DNA from: Parachlamydiaceae bacterium
Lineage (GTDB): Bacteria; Chlamydiota; Chlamydiia; Chlamydiales; Parachlamydiaceae
Length of the DNA stretch: 15,453 nt
Assembly (NCBI GenBank): GCA_013817115.1
Contig: JACDDG010000014.1
Coordinates: 1 to 15,453, forward strand
Direction: 5' to 3'
Each line of letters starts with the position of its first letter. Positions within the stretch are counted from its first letter, which is position 1. The notes beneath the pieces are model-generated. The model searched no databases. It was given only the letters and a program-made list of their open reading frames with translations, and had not been told where the DNA came from. The translations under genes were made by a program, and so were the position numbers. Of this stretch, positions 9,101-15,349 are shown piece by piece.

Positions 9101-9641
9101 TCATTAAGATGACGGCAAGCTCTGCAGGATCACAAGCAGGATCTTCTTCAAAGTGAAAGAAAGGGGATTGCCCTAAAACGCATGAAGAGCTGACATATTC
9201 CTCTAGAAGCTCTTTTTGGCATTTGATTCCGCGGCGCACCTTTTCTTTTGATTCAGCTTCTTTGATCGTTTTTCTCAAGTTTTCTTTTTCTTTTTCATCA
9301 ATGTGAGGTTCTTGGTCGATGCTGTTTTCTTTAGAATAAGCAATTAAAAGTGCATCAAAATGCTCTTCAAGATAAAACAACACGGCGGCAAGATGTTGGC
9401 AGTCATATTTATATGAGCAATCACAATCTGAGTCCATTGTAGAGGATCCGATCCTATCAATTTCAATTTCACATTGATAGGCATGATCAAAACTACCCAT
9501 GACTTTACAACAAAATCGCACGCTTCGAGGATCGAGCTTTGCAATTTTTGCAGATAAAATCATCTTTTTGTCATAGGACTCTTTCCCTTCTTTAAGTACA
9601 TTAGAAGAGTAATCTCGCTTAAGTTTACGAAAATTTAGCAT
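6141..9641 (-). CDS. SNF2-family DEAD/H-type helicase with SWIM zinc finger
   Basis: Large ATP-dependent DNA translocase of the Swi2/Snf2 superfamily, 1166 residues. An N-terminal SWIM zinc finger (C73-D-C75, C81, H83) likely binds DNA or protein. A long middle region (about 120-690) is poorly conserved and resembles the bacterial SNF2-associated region. The motor has DDMGLGKT (Walker A, K735), DEAQH (Walker B, D828), LTGTPIENSLDELWSLFDFL, and helicase C-terminal motifs including LSLKAGGIGLNLTGAD and QATDRVHRFGQKRS. Most bacterial SNF2 proteins of this build lack a defined role; transcription recycling, as by RapA, or nucleoid remodelling is possible. It is the first gene of the minus-strand run to mreB and pckA, an order shared with Chlamydia (CT708-CT710). 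The ATG at 9641 has AGGA about 10 nt upstream. A promoter-like sequence 206 nt upstream would give a leader containing the palindrome at 9677-9840. Confidence 0.95.
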   Translation of the reverse strand: MLNFRKLKRDYSSNVLKEGKESYDKKMILSAKIAKLDPRSVRFCCKVMGSFDHAYQCEIEIDRIGSSTMDSDCDCSYKYDCQHLAAVLFYLEEHFDALLIAYSKENSIDQEPHIDEKEKENLRKTIKEAESKEKVRRGIKCQKELLEEYVSSSCVLGQSPFFHFEEDPACDPAELAVILMNPFPQAQNNLVYNPEVQLALRLPYRSKPLNIPNVKEFLDAVRYCEPFYIGSKHYFFLLDSFDEESRSILKLILDNAYFVESNDEPNLRIAQFDSEAFGAILAHAHEMAMARKHTRVPKDELETSYAPMSCIYHLSLEEPLRFSPTPCHLNFDLEYLNAVAPKILLSPSIMLGNQQKVELVEARFFACAQPGMIFEKVYYRFPQAIRRKHLRNIHVIREITIPEPLFGTFVENSLPELMHYAEVSNREIIEEFVTLPFVGKLTAACDINYLDGELEASLTFIYDKIKVPAAASQLTIAHITPFVTSQGILARNLTEEQRIIKDLFQGFDLDGQGAVYTAKSDKKIVEFMTEVIPRNQHFVHFNCPQNLLEQFVYDDTQFVLSLKETERIDFYEVDLKVKGHLKGVSFNMLWECLASRRAFIELSRTKPSKKKNSQEGIKSHKILALDLDTLAKTLQLFDEIGISELTDHIERRPLWSLSSLHPEQFEGLPIEFSMSDKLKKIQQQMLGNHSMVPAPIPDLIQAKLRTYQIDGVSWLERLRSMHLNGILADDMGLGKTLQAIIAITQHMENNPNAKTLVVCPTSLVYNWKEELKKFNPKLAALPVDGTPAQRKKLLSSFAKFDVVIISYSLLQKDIEFYKTIMFDYVILDEAQHIKNRSTRNAKSVKMIQAMHRLILTGTPIENSLDELWSLFDFLMPGLLSSYERFVEKYVRTSGQTLSTNMDILRKKVNPFILRRMKKDVLEDLPPISEIIYRCHLSDLQRELYQSYAKTAREELSQLVKKEGFDRIQIHVLATLTRLKQICCHPAIFAKDKPEAGDSIKYDLLLELLQTLIEGKHKTVVFSQYTRMLKIMVHDLEKLGIRFEYLDGSSKNRLDIVKRFNEDEQTSVFLLSLKAGGIGLNLTGADTVIHYDMWWNPAVESQATDRVHRFGQKRSVSACKLITLDTIEEKIMQLQERKKGINQQIISCDEDVIEKLTWEEVLELLQT

Positions 9642-9676
9642 AGTTCCAACATCCTATAGAAAGAGTCCATTAGGTT

Positions 9677-9840
9677 TAAGGACGTGGGCCAAAATAATAT
9701 TTACTTTTAGACTGGCTAAAGCCTTCCGCCATGGAACGTTTAAAAGTGACCCCACATTACGATATTGGTTCACTTTTGAATGTTCAACCACGGGGCTTTG
9801 GCTCAGTCTAAAGCCAAACTTATTATTGCCCACCTCCTTA
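9677..9840. repeat. Long imperfect palindrome in the SNF2 upstream region
   Basis: A 164-bp inverted repeat with arms of about 72 bp (9677-9749 and 9770-9840) around a 20-nt centre. Matching blocks in the arms include TAAGGA-GTGGGC / GCCCAC-TCCTTA, CTTTTAGACTG / CAGTCTAAAG and AAAAGTGA / TCACTTTT, with scattered mismatches and small shifts between them. It shares no sequence with copies A and B and is less G/C-rich. It fills most of the 308-nt gap between the SNF2 gene and the tRNA genes. On the minus strand it would be transcribed as the SNF2 leader and could fold into one very long hairpin. A 67-codon frame across it is a by-product of the repeat. It may be a miniature inverted-repeat element or a leader control structure. 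Confidence 0.85.
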
Positions 9841-9846
9841 TGAGAA

Positions 9847-9876
9847 AGTATAGTCATTTTTCTGCCAATTTGTCAT
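9847..9876 (-). promoter_or_regulatory. Candidate sigma-70-type promoter for SNF2-mreB
   Basis: On the minus strand ATGACA (9876-9871), an 18-nt spacer and TATACT (9852-9847) match the housekeeping promoter consensus at 5 of 6 positions each. Transcription would start near 9840, at the edge of the long palindrome, and run to the SNF2 start codon through a leader of about 200 nt. Inferred from sequence match only. Confidence 0.5.
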
Positions 9877-9910
9877 CTTCTTTATTTTAATGCTATTTGA
9901 TTTTTTCTGG

Positions 9911-9939
9911 TTGACTGAAAATCACCCTAATCCTATACT
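9911..9939 (+). promoter_or_regulatory. Sigma-70-type promoter for the tRNA-Gly genes
   Basis: TTGACT (9911-9916), a 17-nt spacer and TATACT (9934-9939) are close to the consensus with ideal spacing. The predicted start falls about 4-7 nt before the first base of the first tRNA. It is divergent from the candidate SNF2 promoter, with about 35 nt between the two -35 elements. No terminator is seen between the second tRNA and tig, so tig may also be read from here. Confidence 0.7.
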
Positions 9940-9949
9940 GTGACGATAT

Positions 9950-10021
9950 GCGGGCGTAGCTCAGTGGTAGAGCATCACGTTGCCAACGTGAGGGTCGTGA
10001 GTTCGAGCCTCATCGCCCGCT
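9950..10021 (+). tRNA. tRNA-Gly (GCC), first copy
   Basis: A complete 72-nt cloverleaf: acceptor stem GCGGGCG pairs with CGCCCGC (7 bp), D arm GCTC ... GAGC, anticodon stem TCACG ... CGTGA with loop TTGCCAA giving anticodon GCC at 9982-9984, and T arm GTGAG-TTCGAGC-CTCAT. The discriminator base is T (U73), as expected for bacterial glycine tRNA. CCA is not encoded. Confidence 0.97.
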
Positions 10022-10058
10022 ATTTTTGATTGTGAGTTCTTACATTTTTTTATTATGT

Positions 10059-10130
10059 GCGGGCGTAGCTCAGTGGTAGAGCATCACGTTGCCAACGTGA
10101 GGGTCGTGAGTTCGAGCCTCATCGCCCGCT
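10059..10130 (+). tRNA. tRNA-Gly (GCC), second copy
   Basis: Identical to the first copy over all 72 nt, with anticodon GCC at 10091-10093 and discriminator T at 10130. The copies are 37 nt apart, and that spacer is A/T-rich with no good promoter of its own (a TATTAT at 10051-10056 has poorly spaced -35 candidates). This looks like a recent tandem duplication transcribed from the promoter before copy 1. The tig start follows 34 nt downstream. Confidence 0.97.
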
Positions 10131-10164
10131 CACTTTTTACCCATTAAACATAGCGAGGTTACTT

Positions 10165-11523
10165 GTGTCTGACACAATTTCTGATACAGCAGCGGTCACT
10201 AAACCTAACATTTCCGAATTTAAAAATGATAACGTTTCAGTCAAAATGGAAAAACTTCCTGGCTGCCACGTAAAAGTAGAAGTTTTTATCAGTCCATTGG
10301 CTTCTAAAGCTGTTTATTCGAAAGCAATCAAAACAATCAGTAAAGAAATTTCAGTTCCAGGTTTCCGTAAAGGTAAAGCGCCAACAGACATTGTGTTAAA
10401 TAAATACAAAGATTACGTCGAAAAAGAATGGAAAGAAAGATTACTCCGCACTGCAGCTTCAGAAGTTATCTCATTAAGTGGCATCACTCCTTACCGAAAT
10501 GATAGTGCAACAGCTGCTGAGCTAAAAAAAGCATCACTAGAAGAAACAAGTGAAGCCTTTTTTGCGTTTGAACATGCACCTGAAGTTCCCTTAATTGATC
10601 TGAATGCATTAAGCTTAAAGCAAGTTGAACCTAAACCGGTAACAGATCAAGAAGTAGAAGAACAAATTGACAAACTTAGATTGCAAGCAGCTAAATGGGA
10701 ACCTATTGTAGACCGCCCTATTGAAGAAGGCGATTATGCAGATTTAACTATTCAATCTCTTGATGATACGGAAGAAATGTTGTGTGAAAACACACGTTTC
10801 GTTGTTCGGAAGGATAAGATGTCGTCTTGGATGCACCGCCTTCTCATTGGTTTAAACAAAGATGAGACTGTTGAGGGTGTTAGCGAACAAGATCAATCGA
10901 ACACCACTTACGACACAGACGGAAACCAAACTCCTTTTACCCCGACAAAATTCAAACTCACTGTAATCGGAATTTTCAAGCCTATCCTTCCTGAATGCGA
11001 TGAAGAATTTTGCAAGCAAATGGGATGCACATCTGTTGAGGACCTAAAGGGTAAAATTCATAAAGAACTGACCAGCAATCATGCAACTAATGCTCGAAAA
11101 AACTTCGAGGGTCAAGTTATTGAACAGCTGTTAACTCTCTACCCTTTTGAAATTCCCGCCACAGAATGGAATGAAGAAAAAAATCTTCAATCAGAACGCC
11201 TTAGAAAAAAACTGGAATCTAATGAAATTTCTCCGACAGAGAAATTGCGATTAATGCAAGAAGCCGAGCAATACATCTCAAGTCTTCCAAACAGCTATCG
11301 TTTATTTTTCTTAGCTAAGAAATTTGCTAAAGAAGCGAAGATTACTATCACAGAAAATGAATTGGCAAATGAGATCTCTCATCACCTATTGTTAAGCCGG
11401 TCTTCTTATGACACTTTGATTGACGAAACGATGGAACCAAGAAAAGTTCAATCAATGATTTTTAACCATCTCCTTCTTCACAAAACCATTCAGCATATTA
11501 CCCAGCACGCTCGTATGGAGTAA
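10165..11523 (+). CDS. tig: Trigger factor, ribosome-associated chaperone
   Basis: Ribosome-bound chaperone that meets nascent chains at the exit tunnel. The protein has 452 residues. The ribosome-binding signature GFRKGKAP is at 66-73, about 20 residues later than in E. coli, so the N-terminus is extended. A central region (about 185-275) sits where the FKBP-type prolyl isomerase domain should be but lacks recognisable glycine-rich and IPGFE-like active-site segments, so isomerase activity is doubtful. The helical C-terminal arms follow (about 276-452). The start is GTG at 10165 with GAGG 6 nt upstream; no competing ATG has such support. It is followed by clpP and clpX on the same strand, the usual bacterial tig-clpP-clpX order. 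A 330-nt gap separates it from clpP, long enough for separate clpP transcription. It may be read from the tRNA-Gly promoter. Confidence 0.95.
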   Translation: MSDTISDTAAVTKPNISEFKNDNVSVKMEKLPGCHVKVEVFISPLASKAVYSKAIKTISKEISVPGFRKGKAPTDIVLNKYKDYVEKEWKERLLRTAASEVISLSGITPYRNDSATAAELKKASLEETSEAFFAFEHAPEVPLIDLNALSLKQVEPKPVTDQEVEEQIDKLRLQAAKWEPIVDRPIEEGDYADLTIQSLDDTEEMLCENTRFVVRKDKMSSWMHRLLIGLNKDETVEGVSEQDQSNTTYDTDGNQTPFTPTKFKLTVIGIFKPILPECDEEFCKQMGCTSVEDLKGKIHKELTSNHATNARKNFEGQVIEQLLTLYPFEIPATEWNEEKNLQSERLRKKLESNEISPTEKLRLMQEAEQYISSLPNSYRLFFLAKKFAKEAKITITENELANEISHHLLLSRSSYDTLIDETMEPRKVQSMIFNHLLLHKTIQHITQHARME

Positions 11524-11531
11524 TTGATGGC

Positions 11532-11605
11532 CAAACTTCGATCAACCCCCTATTTTCAGAAATTTTGGCAAGTTTCTGAAAATAGGAACTGACCAGTGAA
11601 GTTTG
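11532..11605. other. Nested stem-loop after tig
   Basis: A perfect 14-bp inner stem (CCTATTTTCAGAAA, 11549-11562, with 11573-11586) closes a 10-nt loop, TTTTGGCAAG. An outer 8-bp stem (CAAACTTC, 11532-11539, with GAAGTTTG, 11598-11605) surrounds it, separated by unpaired 9-nt and 11-nt sides. It starts 8 nt after the tig stop. No T-tract follows on either strand, so it is not a standard intrinsic terminator. It could stabilise the tig mRNA, separate tig from clpP expression or be a small repeat. Confidence 0.75.
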
Positions 11606-11709
11606 CAAAAAAGTAAGTTTTAGAAAAACACTTTTAGTTGGCGTATATATAGCTCGAAGATTCTCTCATCTCTGTAGGGCGATTGCAGTATGATCAATTA
11701 CATAAATTT

Positions 11710-11746
11710 AAGGGAAGTATCGTTTTCGATGGCAAAAATTCCCCTT
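11710..11746 (+). other. Hairpin in the clpP upstream region
   Basis: AAGGGAA (11710-11716) pairs with TTCCCCTT (11739-11746) with one bulge, and an inner ATCG-TTTT-CGAT (11719-11730) forms a second stem. It lies about 107 nt before the clpP start and may be part of its leader. No convincing promoter or heat-shock operator was found elsewhere in 11524-11853. Confidence 0.35.
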
Positions 11747-11853
11747 ATCGGTTAAAATAAACTCAAAGCAAGGCTGCCCATAAAGTAATCGTCGTATCAA
11801 ATAGATGCGTGACTTTGGCTCCTTTAAATTACAACAAGGTTAGGAGCTCCCCA

Positions 11854-12480
11854 ATGCCAGGCCATGATCACCAAGACCAATCAAGACCTACATTTTCACT
11901 TACACCCTATGTTATCGAAGATACGGGCAGAGGCGAACGCTCAATGGATATCTATTCTCGCCTTTTAAAGGATCGTATTATCTTTATTGGCAGTGATATT
12001 ACAGATCAAGTCGCGAACGTTGTTGTAGCACAACTTTTGTTTTTAAAAATGGAAGACCCTAAGAAAGATGTCCACATCTACATCAATTCGATGGGAGGAT
12101 ACATCACAGCGGGTTTAGCGATTTATGATACCCTTCAATGGATTGGGTGCAATGTCCACACATATTGCATAGGACAAGCCTCTTCTATGGGAGCTCTCCT
12201 GTTAATGGCCGGCACAAAAGGTATGCGTTTTGCTCTACCAAACAGTCGCATCATGATTCACCAGCCCTGGGGCGGTGTAGGAGGAACTTCTGAAGATGTG
12301 CGCATTCAAGCGGAAGAAATCCTTAAAATGCGCAAACGCCTCAATGAAATTATGGTCGAATGCACGGGACAATCCTTAGATAAAATTATTCAAGATTCAG
12401 ATCGTGACTTTTATATGGACCCTCAGGAAGCAAAATTATATGGTATCATCGATGAAGTCGTTGTACCTAAGAAGAAATAG
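11854..12480 (+). CDS. clpP: ATP-dependent Clp protease proteolytic subunit
   Basis: Serine protease that forms a tetradecameric chamber and degrades proteins fed in by ClpX. It has 208 residues from ATG 11854, which has AGGAG 7 nt upstream; a GTG at 11809 would add 15 residues without such a site. The catalytic triad is visible: S111 in GQASSMGA, H136 in MIHQPWGG and D185 in DSDRDFYM. The N-terminal [20 protein letters not shown] is canonical. One position is odd: the oxyanion-loop motif normally written SPGG reads SMGG (79-82), with Met in place of Pro. clpX follows after 13 nt, so the two are almost certainly cotranscribed. Gene order makes this the equivalent of chlamydial ClpP2 (CT706). 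Chlamydiae usually carry a second clpP elsewhere, with which this subunit could form mixed complexes. Confidence 0.97.
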   Translation: MPGHDHQDQSRPTFSLTPYVIEDTGRGERSMDIYSRLLKDRIIFIGSDITDQVANVVVAQLLFLKMEDPKKDVHIYINSMGGYITAGLAIYDTLQWIGCNVHTYCIGQASSMGALLLMAGTKGMRFALPNSRIMIHQPWGGVGGTSEDVRIQAEEILKMRKRLNEIMVECTGQSLDKIIQDSDRDFYMDPQEAKLYGIIDEVVVPKKK

Positions 12481-12493
12481 GTTCTTTTAATTT

Positions 12494-13777
12494 ATGTCGA
12501 AAAAAAATCTGCCCCCACAAGAAGTTATTGCCTGTTCATTTTGTGGACGTACTGAAGAAGCTGTAGAAAAGCTTGTCGCTGGCCCCAACGCCTACATTTG
12601 TGACAAGTGTATTAAGCTGTGTTCCGGTATCGTCGACAAAAAAAAATCGGCATCGACCTCCCAGCGTGATTTTAAAATCCTAAAACCAAAAGAAATCAAA
12701 GAGCGGTTGGATGAGTATATTATCGGGCAAGAAAATGCTAAACGTACCATTGCAGTTGCCGTCTACAATCATTATAAAAGAATTTTGGCCCAATCGGGAA
12801 CGAAAAAAGACCAGATCGAATTCAGTAAATCAAACGTTCTTTTATTTGGACCTACAGGTTCCGGTAAGACATTAATAGCCAAAACTTTAGCGCAAATTTT
12901 AGATGTACCTTTTACGATCACCGACGCTACAACCCTTACTGAAGCTGGTTATGTGGGAGAAGATGTCGAAAACATCATTCTGCGTTTATTGCAAGCAGCA
13001 GACTTTGATGTGGCTAAGGCTGAAAAAGGGATTATCTATGTCGATGAAATCGACAAAATTAATCGCACGACTTCTAATGTTTCGATCACGCGTGATGTTT
13101 CCGGAGAAGGGGTTCAACAAGCTCTGTTAAAAATTGTTGAGGGTACTGTTGCAAATGTTCCGCCTAAAGGTGGGCGTAAGCATCCTAATCAAGATTACAT
13201 CAAGGTCAATACTGAAAACATTTTGTTTATCGTAGGTGGAGCCTTTGTTAATCTAGATAAAATCATCGCAAAACGTCTTGGTCGCAGCGTTATTGGTTTT
13301 AATCATTCAAACGACAACAAAGAATCCGTCGATATCACACAAAAGAATTTGCTGCTCTCTAAAGCCAGTGCTGAAGATTTTGTCCAGTTCGGCATGATTC
13401 CTGAGTTTATTGGCCGTTTCAATAGCATCGCTAATTGCAATGAATTAACTCTTGAAGACCTCACAGAGATCTTGACTGGTCCTAAAAATGCAGTCATCAA
13501 GCAATTTATTTCGATGTTTGAGATGGAAAATGTCAAACTGACATTTACTCCGGATGCATTACTTGCGATTGCTAAGAAAGCACGTGAAGCAGGAACAGGC
13601 GCAAGAGCCTTGCGTATGATTCTTGAAGAAGTGATGCGCGACCCAATGTATGAAATCCCATCTGATGACACTTGCGAAGAAATTATCATCGAAAAAGAAT
13701 GTGTCACTGACGGTCATCCTCCTATAATTAAGCGTTCCGCTGGAATTGCTAAAGATATGGAAGGCATTGTAGGTTAA
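12494..13777 (+). CDS. clpX: ClpX, AAA+ unfoldase of the ClpXP protease
   Basis: Hexameric ATPase that recognises, unfolds and threads substrates into ClpP; 427 residues, normal length. The N-terminal zinc-binding domain has C14, C17, C36 and C39. The AAA+ core shows Walker A GPTGSGKT (119-126), pore loop 1 GYVG (152-155), Walker B IIYVDEID (180-187, D184/E185), the RKH loop (228-230), the IGF ClpP-docking loop (267-269), the arginine-finger region EFIGRF (304-309) and sensor 2 GARALR (369-374). All elements needed for ATP use and ClpP docking are present. The start is ATG 12494, 13 nt past clpP with only a weak upstream AGG, suggesting translational coupling. No clear terminator follows; the next feature is palindromic copy B. 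Confidence 0.98.
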   Translation: MSKKNLPPQEVIACSFCGRTEEAVEKLVAGPNAYICDKCIKLCSGIVDKKKSASTSQRDFKILKPKEIKERLDEYIIGQENAKRTIAVAVYNHYKRILAQSGTKKDQIEFSKSNVLLFGPTGSGKTLIAKTLAQILDVPFTITDATTLTEAGYVGEDVENIILRLLQAADFDVAKAEKGIIYVDEIDKINRTTSNVSITRDVSGEGVQQALLKIVEGTVANVPPKGGRKHPNQDYIKVNTENILFIVGGAFVNLDKIIAKRLGRSVIGFNHSNDNKESVDITQKNLLLSKASAEDFVQFGMIPEFIGRFNSIANCNELTLEDLTEILTGPKNAVIKQFISMFEMENVKLTFTPDALLAIAKKAREAGTGARALRMILEEVMRDPMYEIPSDDTCEEIIIEKECVTDGHPPIIKRSAGIAKDMEGIVG

Positions 13778-13844
13778 GCTAAACTGAAATGTTTTTTAAT
13801 AAACTCGTATTGGGCGTCACCACATTGTCATTAACTTAATATGT

Positions 13845-14106
13845 GGCTTTGTCGCGACCCTACCAGGGTGCATGTTTTTTAATGATCTAAGCCACAGGTT
13901 CCGCTATCGCTCCACCTGGGGCTATTAACAGTTCCCCCTGCCGGGGGTAAGGCATGAATGGCTTATCTTGCCTCTAATTTAGCCTTTTATTAACGTTGTT
14001 CTATCCCCCGGTAGGGGAAACTGTTAATAGCCCCGGGTGCAGCGATAGCGGAACCCGGGGTCAGATTATTACAAAAAGTGCGCCCCGGTAGAGGCGCGAG
14101 AAAGCC
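13845..14106 (+). repeat. Composite palindromic element, copy B
   Basis: Second copy of the element at 4677-4974, 262 bp, in the opposite strand orientation. Arms are about 13845-13949 and 14001-14106. The same three short hairpins per arm are present; on the left they are at about 13855-13873, 13892-13921 and 13934-13947, again with CTATTAACAGTT between the second and third. The centre (13950-14000) shares GCATGAATG, TTAGCCTTT and TTAAC-TTGTT blocks with the reverse complement of the copy A centre. The outer 10-15 bp of copy A (GTTGCGCTC) are missing. In the left arm the second hairpin changed from CGGGT/ACCCG to CAGGT/ACCTG, keeping the pair. It fills most of the 436-nt gap between clpX and the acetyltransferase gene. 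Of the rest, 13778-13844 shows nothing clear, and 14107-14213 has only a small hairpin at 14130-14146. Confidence 0.9.
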
Positions 14107-14213
14107 GCCAAACTTCTCCTTAAATTGATGACAGTGCTTCGCTGTCCTACGCTAATCATTTCATGACATAAGTAAAAATCTCTCTAATCGTTCTAGCATA
14201 GTTTTTGGTGATT

Positions 14214-15146
14214 ATGAAAATAATTCTGCTATCTCCAAATGATTTCCTTCATCTTTCTACCCAACAAAAATCTCAATATCAATTACTTATCAAAGAAGAA
14301 CTTTGGTGTTGCCTTGAAGGAAAAGACCCTTGGGGCATTACAAATGCAGAAATTCATGGGGCGGTAGCATTAGGAGCTAATGAAGAGCTCATTGGCTTAG
14401 CGATTGTAAGCTTTCGAATGAACATGCGTTGGGCTAAACTTCTTTCATTTTATATACTCCCCCCTTTTGCTGAAGATGACAATAAACTATTGGAACTATT
14501 ATCGGCCATAGAACAGAAGCTTCGCTCTCTGAATTGCAACACAATCTCGTATATTTATACTAGTGGCGATTCGACAGATGGGCAAATGCAACGCATTTAT
14601 GCTCAAGCGGGGTGGAATCCTCCCTTTCAGCACATGGCGCGTTTATTTTTTTATACTGCCGATTTTCATCCAATTTGGCTTGAAGAGTATCGTAAACTCC
14701 CTTTAGAGAAAGGGTACCAATTATTTCCATGGAGATTTCTACGAACTCCCGAGCGCGAAATGCTAGTTCGTCAACATGAAGAAAACGCCTTTCCAGCTAG
14801 TATCTCTCCTTTTTTCGAAGAATCTCGGATCGAACCCCTTAATAGTATCGGCATTCGCTATAATAAAAAACTTGCAGGCTGGTTAATCACCTACAGGGCT
14901 GATGCGGAGACAATTAGTTATAGCTCTGTTTTTGTATATCCTGAATTTCGTAATTCATATATTCTTCTTGCGTTAGGCTCCCATTCTCTTGAACTTCAAC
15001 AACAAAGTAATATGCCAAAATTTATTGTTGAAATAAATTTGCAACAAAGTGATCATGGTTGGATTGCTTTCGTGAAAAAAAGGTTTCTTCCGCATGCTTA
15101 TAAAGTTGAACGACTTTATGAAATAATCCATAATCTTTCGGATTAG
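14214..15146 (+). CDS. GNAT-like acetyltransferase, probable tandem two-domain protein
   Basis: Product of 310 residues from ATG 14214; TTG 14205 and GTG 14208 are in frame just upstream but less likely, and no strong Shine-Dalgarno sequence is visible. The first half (about 45-150) has a GNAT-like pattern: a strand with LIGLAIVSF, a second strand AKLLSFYILPPF, a helix, and NTISYIYTSG followed by RIYAQAGWNPP, resembling the end of GNAT domains. The second half has a similar pattern (LAGWLITYRADAETISYSSV, FVYPEFRNSYILLAL, then a C-terminal strand-helix). Neither half shows a clean Q/RxxGxG/A acetyl-CoA loop; the second reads PEFRNSYI at that position. It is probably an N-acetyltransferase or a degenerate relative, with unknown substrate. 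It follows clpX across copy B, where pathogenic Chlamydia have pcnB (from memory), so it marks a local rearrangement or insertion. Confidence 0.6.
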   Translation: MKIILLSPNDFLHLSTQQKSQYQLLIKEELWCCLEGKDPWGITNAEIHGAVALGANEELIGLAIVSFRMNMRWAKLLSFYILPPFAEDDNKLLELLSAIEQKLRSLNCNTISYIYTSGDSTDGQMQRIYAQAGWNPPFQHMARLFFYTADFHPIWLEEYRKLPLEKGYQLFPWRFLRTPEREMLVRQHEENAFPASISPFFEESRIEPLNSIGIRYNKKLAGWLITYRADAETISYSSVFVYPEFRNSYILLALGSHSLELQQQSNMPKFIVEINLQQSDHGWIAFVKKRFLPHAYKVERLYEIIHNLSD

Positions 15147-15281
15147 ATGCAAACATTAAAGGGTGATTTTCTTTCGGGATGTTCATGACGGGAAGGATGC
15201 GCATGATAATTAATAGGTTAAAATATTACTGGATCTTAATGCGGATGAATAATATAATAAAAGTAATAGCCGCTATGGCTA

Positions 15282-15297
15282 AAAACCTATAGGTTTT
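15282..15297. terminator. A/T-rich palindrome, possible bidirectional terminator
   Basis: AAAACCTATAGGTTTT is a perfect 16-bp palindrome lying between the plus-strand acetyltransferase gene and the converging minus-strand partial gene. A short AGCC/GGCT stem lies next to it (15268-15280). T-rich sequence follows on the plus strand (ATAAATTTATTTAA) and A-runs give T-runs on the other strand. The stem is short and weak, so terminator function is tentative. Confidence 0.35.
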
Positions 15298-15349
15298 ATA
15301 AATTTATTTAATCTATTTAGTTAAGGGACCTCGACTTTATGATTTCTCG

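Noticed and set aside
9654..9857. 67-codon minus-strand ORF upstream of SNF2 with an internal AAGGAGG
   Set aside because: It lies across the long palindrome, its sequence resembles no protein I know, and the AAGGAGG is part of the inverted repeat and not placed before a start codon.
13303..13707. 134-codon minus-strand ORF inside clpX
   Set aside because: It is antisense to the well-conserved ClpX AAA+ domain, with no independent support.
15268..15280. Shared 10-mer CCATAGCGGC between this hairpin (minus strand) and the hairpin at 1345-1370
   Set aside because: The match does not extend and the stems pair differently, so chance is adequate.
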